NCBI GenBank assembly: GCA_028564705.1
Contig: JAPXFQ010001150.1
Coordinates: 186,001-250,000 of the forward strand
DNA from: Apricaphanius iberus
Taxonomy: Eukaryota; Chordata; Actinopteri; Cyprinodontiformes; Aphaniidae
Length of the DNA stretch: 64,000 nucleotides
Reading direction: 5' to 3'
The position numbers and the translations under genes were made by a program. The notes beneath the pieces are model-generated. The model saw only the letters and a program-made list of their open reading frames with translations, was not told the origin of the DNA and searched no databases. Positions 57,251 to 64,000 of this stretch are shown here, piece after piece (positions within the stretch are counted from its first letter, which is position 1; each line of letters starts with the position of its first letter).

Positions 57251-58260
57251 TCACTCAGGTATGAATTCAGGTGTTCATAGATACATCCTATTTTCTGCTG
57301 CACTTACCACTAAATACATTGTTTTATTTTCTTAAAGGTGTTAACTATTACTGTGGTTTTTTTTTGGGTTTTTTTAAAAGTACGAGCTAAATATGTTATT
57401 GCAGAGTGCAATCTCAAAGTGTAATTTAACGGAAACAATGACAGCTTATACAGAAAAGGCCTTTGACATTCCCTGCATCTAAATCCTTAGTATTTACTAT
57501 ATGCTACGTAGCAACTGTTACTCGCCCGTTAATGTGGTAAATACTGCATAGCAAACAATCGCATAATAGGCATGTAGTCTGACGAATTGCTCCACCATTT
57601 TGCATGTCCTTTGACCCATATGACTTCTGTTGACCCAGATGTTTACGTAACGTTCGCCTGTGGTCCCGCCATCCTCTAGCTGTTATTTTGTCTGGTATGA
57701 CTTAAAAACTTAAATGTTTGATCAGTCAAAAACATTTACAGTAATCAGTAACATTGCTTCACGTACATTTATCCGCCGAAACTGCGGCGGTGTCAATGGT
57801 TGACAGTTCGTCTGTAGCCATTTTTAGCCAGGTCCTTCTTCTTCTATGATTTCGGGGCATCCTTTGCATTGTGGGATAGCATAGCATCCACCGGCTGCTT
57901 ACTGTGGTGGTAGTACACTTTCGGGAACTTTCTGTATACTGGTCAGATCCATAATGGAGATTTGAATCTACTACATTGCTCAAATACTCCTTTTCACCTG
58001 CTACGTAGCAAGCGTAGTGCAGCCGTTATGGGTGCTAAGTGCGTGTGCGCGGTTTTTATTTGGGCAGCTTAATGAAGCTTCAGCCATGCGTTTGCCCCCT
58101 GGTGGTTGGCAGACTATTGGTTGAGGCAGTGTATGATGAAAAGGCGTGCAGTGAAGCTCGCATTTTGAATGTAAATATTGTTCACGATCAGGTTCATTTA
58201 ATTGTGGCCACCAAAATCGTGATCACGTTCAAAATCTGATTAATTGTGCAGCCCTAGTTC
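57251..58260. other. Non-coding stretch with DNA-transposon remnants
   Basis: 'gctacgtagca' occurs at 57504-57514 and again at 58000-58010. The sequences beside them ('tggtaaatactg' and 'atggatctg...') suggest a diverged inverted or foldback element of about 530 bp. At 58212-58256 the minus strand reads 'ctagggctgcacaattaatc', like an hAT terminus. No transposase is seen. Confidence 0.4.
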
Positions 58261-58267
58261 TGAAGAA

Positions 58268-58679
58268 TATACACTACAGACCAAAAGTTTGGACAAACCT
58301 ACCCATTCAATGTGTTTTCTTTATTTTCATGACTACATTGTAGATTCTCAATTAAGGGCATCAAAATTATGAATGAACACATGATATATGGAATTCCTTT
58401 ATGTACTTAAACAAAAAGGGTGACATAACGGAATACATGTGTTATATTTTAGATTCCTCAGAGTAGCCACCTTTTGCTCTGATTACTGCTTTGCATTCTC
58501 TTGATCTTCAAGAGGTAGTCACCTGAAATGGTTCAGGTCCGGTGACTTTGGAGGTCACGTTATTTCACAGTTTTTGGTAAAGTTTATAGTTTTGATGCCT
58601 TCAGTGAGAATCTACAATGTAAATAGTCATGAAAATAAAGAAAACTCACTGAATGAGAAGGTGGCCTGTACTATATACA

Positions 58680-58680
<1 letters not shown>
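58268..58680. mobile_element. Tc1-type MITE
   Basis: The left end is 'tacactacagaccaaaagtt', the typical Tc1-like terminus of fishes, next to TA. Inverted inner arms pair closely: 'ttctttattttcatgactac' with 'attgtagattctca' at 58315-58350, and 'tgagaatctacaatgtaaat' with 'tcatgaaaataaagaaaac' at 58605-58645. The right outer end is shortened ('gaaggtggcctgtac'). No transposase is encoded. Confidence 0.75.
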
Positions 58681-58730
<50 letters not shown>

Positions 58731-58745
58731 CATATATATATATTG
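58676..58745. repeat. (TA)n microsatellite
   Basis: About 65 bp of TA dinucleotides with CA and GT interruptions, directly at the right end of the Tc1-type MITE, whose target is TA. Confidence 0.95.
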
Positions 58746-59595
58746 ATCAATTATTGCAATTGCCAACTATTATTGCAATAAGCGTAAATTTAGAATGCTT
58801 CTTGAAGGCACCACAACTGCTAATACAGTGTACAGACAATCTGCATCCCCTCCTTCGTAAGGAGGGGTTTGAAAGATTAAGATAAAGAATGATGCTTGTG
58901 TGGTTTTTAAAAAAGAATGATGGGTACTATATCCATGCACATTTCTTTTTTCTTTTTCAATTCATGTCGAAGATAAAACAACGTATTTTATGACTGGGTG
59001 AAATCAGCTTCATCTCTCTGGGTGAAATGAACCGAGGGTGGTGTATGACATGTGATCATGCTGTCTGAGCAGATCCCTCCCCTGCTGATAGACGGTTCAG
59101 AGCAGAGCAAGTCAGGTCTCTATGTGCACGAATATCAGTGACAAAGTGTCACAGAAAGTAGCTGAGGGTGGTTAGAAATGTTGCTAGATTTGTCGCTAGG
59201 CGCTTTTTGGTAAAAATATCGTTAAAGTGATAGTCTGGATCTCTAAATGAATTACACATTTTAAGATTTGTATTAAATTGACCTCCTGGCATTAAAGGCT
59301 GATGTAAAATAAGTCATTTTCTGAATTATAACATTACGGGTAAGTCCCGCCTTCCTGTATCTCAGCTATGGCTCAAAAGCCACGGTGCCGTCCACCTGAA
59401 CCAATCAAGTGATGCCAAGGGCTGTCAATCGTCACGAACGCTGTGTGCTCGTAACTGTGTCCATGCTCAGTTTTCTGTTTTCACAGAGCCTCCGAATCAA
59501 GCCTCAGCCAATATTTTCAAACCAAAAAAGAGTCCTCACCTCCGATAACTCCATGGTTGACAGGTTATATTTAAACAATTCTCTGACCAGTGTCT
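58746..59595. other. Non-coding stretch
   Basis: No gene is supported. The frame at 59409-59987 runs through this into the SINE-like remnant and is not considered a gene. Confidence 0.35.
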
Positions 59596-59700
59596 TGCCC
59601 AAGAAAACAACAGCCGAGATGGACAGAGCTGGGATTCAAACAAGCAACCCACTGATTAATGAGACCAATTCCTACCACCTGAGCTACAGTGACCCCTTAC
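59596..59700 (-). repeat. Decayed tRNA-headed SINE fragment
   Basis: Plus-strand 'gctgggattcaaacaagcaa' and 'cacctgagctacagtgaccc' are the reverse of a tRNA-like head with 'tgtagctcaggtgg' as A box and 'gtttgaatccc' as B box. No mature tRNA fold is supported. Confidence 0.5.
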
Positions 59701-60138
59701 ATAGTTTGTTTGTTTTTCTACACCATTTTTGTGACTTCTGTCTTTTGGAGTCCAGATTTACACTCTCATCCCTTCTGACAGAAGCCTGCAGATTCATATC
59801 AGGTTTAGTTAAAGACACAAAAAGTTTTTATGTTTATTTTTTAAAAATCCGTGTTTTGGAGTTCCAGCAAACTTTTACTGGTTCTGGATTTGGTTCATGT
59901 GGAGTGAGACTCATGGCATTCACCATCAGTGATAATCATGGCACAGATCTGTTAACACTGAGGTTAGGAAGAGGTGAATTTGATTAACAATCATCCCAGA
60001 ACCACAATGACATTTCACGATTTAATTAGATTTAATTTGATGCTTGGCTGGAGACACAAAACCTTCAATGATACTGAGTAAGTGCAACCAAAGACTCTGT
60101 GTTTGTTTATGTATGTTTAAAGAACACACATACACACA

Positions 60139-60170
<32 letters not shown>

Positions 60171-62160
60171 AACACACACACACATGGAGAACAACGTATT
60201 TCTAACCATATTAGGACATTGTGTTGACTTCTGTTTATCTCAAACTCCTAAACATAAAAAACGTAACAGTGACATTCTAATCCTTACCTTTTACCCTAAA
60301 TAGTGGGGTTTTATGCTTTCACCACACAAGCTTAATACTTAACACTGAAAATCTGTTTTTTATTGTTTAGAGAAGTTGACAGCATTGTGAAAATGTGCTG
60401 AACATATGCAACATTTGGACTATGTGATTGAGAACAGTAGCAGCAAGTCATCATCATAGAGAGACACCCTTGGTACATTGTCTCACATAACAGTCCCATC
60501 TAGTACAAAGAATACTCTTACAGCAGTTGTATTTGTTCTTTCTGTGTCTCTGCTCTCTCTTATTAAACCCCCGGTCAGTCATGGGAAGTGGCCACTTCTA
60601 TTGAGCCATGCAGGTTCTGGTTCTACTGAATTTCCAATTTTTTTAATGTCAAATCAATTAATGATATATTGAATCCTTTGGAGTTATAATAGCTCTGATT
60701 GACATATCAGAACATAAAATCTGTAAAATATCCAGATATTTCTGGTTTGAATCCCTAAAGAATCCCATGAGAGTAATTTTCTGCATAAGTGGGATTAAAT
60801 GTGTTTGCAAACAAAACAGCAATTTCACCTGTTGCATAATTTAGTTAGAAAAAGCAACTGTACAGTAAAGTCCTATTCTATCCAAATTACTATTCCCTCC
60901 CCTACCAAAACCATTTTCTGAAGCAAGTTTAAACCTTAGTACTCTGATCAGTTAGTTTGGGCCTTTTTCTTACAGTTTAAATGGTTGGGCTTTAAAAAGG
61001 ACCCTACAAAATTTCTGTGTTTCCTGAGAAAATATCTGGTGGTGGAGGCCGGCCGGCCTTCAGAAAACTGCAAGACCTACAAAAAAACCCACAAAAATAA
61101 AACAGGATTGCTAGTTGGAAAGGTAAACCAGGACATGGTTCTGTAAACAGGCAAGGCTAGCGGAGGTGTTAAACCTAGTTTATACTACTCTGTTTTGATG
61201 GAGACGGATTGACGCAATGAAAACTTAGCACCCCCTGCTGTCATGGTCGAGAATTGCTTTGCAACTCTGAAAAATCAATGGAGAACGATGAAAAAGAAAC
61301 AGAGTACTATAATCTAATAATGTCTCTGTCAATACGTCTGCGTGCAAATTAGCTGTTGGAGAAGTATCAACTAGGCTTTATTCAGTGAGCATCCATTGGT
61401 TTAGTTTCAGCATCCCCATGCTCAGCCAGGACCAGCTTTGGGGAGCCGCCTCATATGGAACCATCACCTTATGAGCAGAAAATGAAGCAGCAATGCTTAA
61501 TGAAAGATCACAGATGCTTCCTCCTGTCTGTCCTGCAGTGCTTCTGTTTATCTCTGAAGTTGCAAAGACTCAGTTTGGGTGCTTAGAGACAGCAGGAGGT
61601 GCTTTGCCAAATTGTTTAGAAATGCAACTATAGTAACCAAATTTAACTTTGATTTAATTTACCGCAAAATGTGTCTAATTAATCTCAAAACAAAACTGAC
61701 CAGGTATGGAACAAGTATTTTTAGATTCACTCTGATGTGACAATTGTTGTCTGGTATCCATCACATATAAATCAGCTTGTAAAGCTTTAAAGGACTTAAC
61801 AAAGTAAAGTTTTTCTTCTGCATGAAATCTTAACGAAGATAGAAAATTATTTTGAAAAAAACTTTCATTACACTGAATTAAAACTAATGAAAACTGCAGT
61901 CATTAACATCTTTTCTAAGCTTGCTAATTTTCAGATGTATTTAACACTTACTGACTATACAATAATTCTTTTGCTCTGTATGTTTTCTTTAGTTGTTTAT
62001 CAAGCGAGACAAATAATACAAACGATGATCAAAACTATAGAAAAAGGAGCTCATTAATATCTGTGTCTCTAAAACTCACAATTTTCCTGTGTGTTCAGTA
62101 CAGTGAAGGTTCAAAGTTCCAACTGAGGCTTTTTGTGCTGTATGTGCCTTGGTTTCCTTC
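59701..62160. other. Non-coding stretch with a (CA)n microsatellite
   Basis: A (CA)n run of about 55 bp lies at 60127-60185. No gene, exon or defined element was seen in the remainder; 'gcaccccctgctgtcatgg' near 61229 is a common fish repeat phrase. Confidence 0.45.
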
Positions 62161-62164
62161 ACAG

Positions 62165-62525
62165 TCACAAACTGTGGAGTGACAGTTTGGAAAGGGTAAC
62201 TAAATCAGCCAAAAAGACAATTGGCTGCCCTCTGCCACCGACACCATCGGCAGCTATTGCTGCATCACGAGGGTAGGAAAATCATGGCTGACCAGCAACA
62301 TCCAGTTCACCTCTTCATCCGGCAGCCCCCAAGGAGGAGATACAAGAGCCTGGGAGGCTTTGAAAAATAGTTAAAAAAAACAGCTCCCTGCTTCAGACCT
62401 ATTCCTACCTATATGTCTTATTAATTTCTTATCAGTTTTTATGCGTACCCCTTGAGGGCTAACTACAATTTCATTGCATAGTTAACTGTGCAATGATGAT
62501 AAAGACTTGGAATCCTGAATTTTTT
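62165..62525 (+). pseudogene. CR1/L2-superfamily LINE 3' end fragment
   Basis: Plus-strand frames give 'KKTIGCPLPPTPS' near 62210-62250 and 'HQHPVHLFIRQPPRRRYKSL' near 62295-62355, matching the thumb end and the 'HP..HLF..LPSGRRYRS' block that precedes the C-terminus, also seen as 'LFRLLPSGRRYRAL' in the 34546 copy. Frameshifts intervene. The tail ends with 'caatgatgataaagacttgg'. Confidence 0.6.
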
Positions 62526-62835
62526 ATCAAAGATATGTTTGTCAGGTTGAACTGTGATATTAGATTTGATAATAGAGGAACTATCTGGTATTTCTTGTCT
62601 GTCTCATAGTTAATCATGTGGTCGCATGCTGATTAGTAAAAGCTATGCTTAACCTTGTACTTAGTTTCCCAGTTGTTTCACTCTAAAGCCTGTTTCAAAA
62701 GACAGTGTAGGCATCAGTGCACCTTTTGGTCATTCATAATTGGTCAGCCTGTGTTGGCAATTTTTTATAGTGTTGTACTAGCATTTTAAAAATTGTTGCA
62801 TCAGGTTTTGTTAGGGTAAGGCGTAATCTTCATCT
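62526..62835. other. Non-coding stretch
   Basis: Nothing recognised. Confidence 0.35.
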
Positions 62836-63015
62836 ATAATTGCAGGGTTGTGGGAATATTTTGGCATTATTAATATTAAGTATGCCGACAAAAATCCTAC
62901 AATATTCCTGCATCACCATATTGCCACAGCGCTTTTATAAGACACACCATGCCGGTAATATTACGCTAATATGTTGGCATGGTGTGTTTGAAGACACCTA
63001 CAATGGAAAAAGAGG
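62836..63015. repeat. Palindromic MITE-like segment with stem-loop
   Basis: ACACACCATGCC (62942-62953) and GGCATGGTGTGT (62976-62987) form a perfect 12-bp stem around a 22-base loop containing TAATATTAC (62956-62964). A related sequence without the full stem is at 37390-37490. It is probably part of a DNA-transposon relic. Confidence 0.45.
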
Positions 63016-63234
63016 GATTCATTTTCCATAAGAAGTCTGTTTGTTTATGAAAGCGTTAAATGCTTCAGATACACTGAAAAAAGTGTATTTGGCTTTAGTC
63101 AATGTAAGGTAATATTTTACATAAATTCAGTGTGAGTTAAGGATCCTAATGCAATAATTTGGTGGCAAACAACTTGAAAATGTCCAACTAAGGGCAAAGT
63201 GATTTACTTATATGATCCAACGTGCTGAAATGAA

Positions 63235-63445
63235 GTAGAACCAACTAGCGGTGATCCGAGGGCCAGTACCCTGCAAACTTTAGTTTTTTTCTCTGCTTCA
63301 AAACACCTGAATCAAATAATCAGGTCATTAAAGGTACTATGGATTCCTGAACTGAATACTGAGATATTAAGCCATTTGATTCAGGTGTTTTGAACCAAGG
63401 ACACAACTGAGAGTTGGGGGAACACTGACCTTCAAGGACTTTAAT
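63235..63445. mobile_element. Small palindromic MITE remnant
   Basis: 'caaaacacctgaatcaaat' (63299-63317) and 'atttgattcaggtgttttg' (63374-63392) are inverted copies. The outer parts 'gagggccagtaccctgcaa' and 'ccttcaaggac' are like fish hAT-type termini. Confidence 0.55.
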
Positions 63446-63456
63446 TGTAGACCTGG

Positions 63457-63845
63457 GGCCGTATTCACAAAGACTCTTATCTGACTGCTAGATGTTACTC
63501 CTAACTCGTGCTAAAAGGTCTTACGTAGGACTTGTCGTCTAAAACCTATTCACAAACGCACTAAGAGCTACTTTTACGTAGAACAAATCCCTAAAAGTAA
63601 GCTAAGAGTGACGTCTTGTTGCTATGGAAAACGTAATTTCCTCTGCATGAGTAAATAGACAGACAGCAGTGTGATTGGTTGTTGAATGACACGTGTGAAA
63701 CCAGGAAATGGAAAACTTCAATGTCGATAAAAGCGTAATTATGAACAACGCAAATAGCAGAAACAATGCATGATGACATCTTTGTGTCGGCCACAAGACT
63801 AATACTTCATACAACTTACACACAATAGCCTACTTACAGAGAGGG
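63457..63845 (+). mobile_element. Harbinger-like terminal fragment
   Basis: 'gggccgtattcacaaagact' at 63458 followed by 'ctcctaactcgtgctaaaag' is the typical left end of fish PIF/Harbinger-type elements, where 'cgtattcacaaa' is the terminal repeat. 'ctattcacaaacgcacta' inside repeats part of it. No transposase is seen before the window's right side. Confidence 0.5.
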
Positions 63846-63884
63846 TGAAGTTTAAAAACGAAAAAACGTGAAATGTATCATATT

Positions 63885-64000
63885 ATGTGACACACTGGCG
63901 TCCTACCCAGGGTGTACCCTTCCTAACGCCAGCTGATAGCTGGGATAAGCTCCAGCCCCCAACTCCACGCAACCCTGAATTGGATGAAAGCGACCAATTA
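63885..64000 (+). repeat. Dispersed fish repeat, truncated by the window edge
   Basis: 'actggcgtcctacccagggt' and 'gctgggataagctccagccc' are phrases of a very widespread fish repeat, which runs to the end of the window. Confidence 0.55.

Noticed and set aside
59409..59987. A 192-codon frame
   Set aside because: It runs through a SINE relic and low-complexity sequence, with no family resemblance.
62954..62975. An integrated circovirus-like or geminivirus-like origin
   Set aside because: Loop too long, no Rep gene, and a related repeat at 37390 suggests a MITE.

Overview
The window looks like intergenic or intronic DNA of a teleost fish. It is A+T-rich, has no long host gene, and is packed with decayed mobile elements of types typical of ray-finned fishes: L2/CR1-superfamily LINEs, Tc1-like and hAT DNA transposons, foldback MITEs, a tyrosine-recombinase element, tRNA-headed SINEs, and repeats with tails such as 'TTTATTTATATAGCGCC'. 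All family calls rest on motifs read by eye; no database search was possible. I see no intact host protein-coding gene and no functional RNA gene.

Layout. 0.6-3.3 kb: a long GC-rich unclassified repeat that recurs at 29.0-29.7 kb (reversed), 31.7-33.5 kb and 56.6-57.2 kb. 5.9-9.8 kb: a broken hAT transposase of the ZMYM1-like type on the minus strand, split by a LINE-tail repeat. 12.1-17.7 kb: a palindromic MITE and two Tc1-like transposase remnants. 18.7-21.5 kb: a minus-strand L2-like LINE carrying a SINE. 21.5-23.9 kb: inverted copies of a LINE 3' region around minisatellite arrays and a 94-codon membrane/coiled-coil-like ORF. 25-31.7 kb: LINE ends, an hAT MITE and LINE-tail repeats. 34.3-38.2 kb: the best-preserved LINE (minus) and a 3' copy of it in the opposite orientation, forming a long inverted repeat. 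40.4-44.1 kb: L2-like LINEs, one nested in another, plus LTR-like sequence. 44.6-46.3 kb: a candidate hAT element. 47.0-50.4 kb: LINE copies with nested insertions. 50.8-53.7 kb: a tyrosine-recombinase element. 54-64 kb: SINE and LINE ends, MITEs, microsatellites and a possible regulatory island.

The most unusual object is a 583-bp insertion at 48654-49236 inside the 48.0-50.4 kb LINE. It begins TG and ends CA, is flanked by the 5-bp repeat TATGG, and has a TATA box near its right end, so it resembles a solo LTR. Near its left end it carries an uninterrupted stretch of at least 41 codons that reads as the second zinc finger and following helix of the vitamin D receptor. This looks like a host nuclear-receptor fragment captured by a mobile element.

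The genes do not form a working pathway. They record a layered history of insertion, whose order can be read in several places from which element interrupts which.
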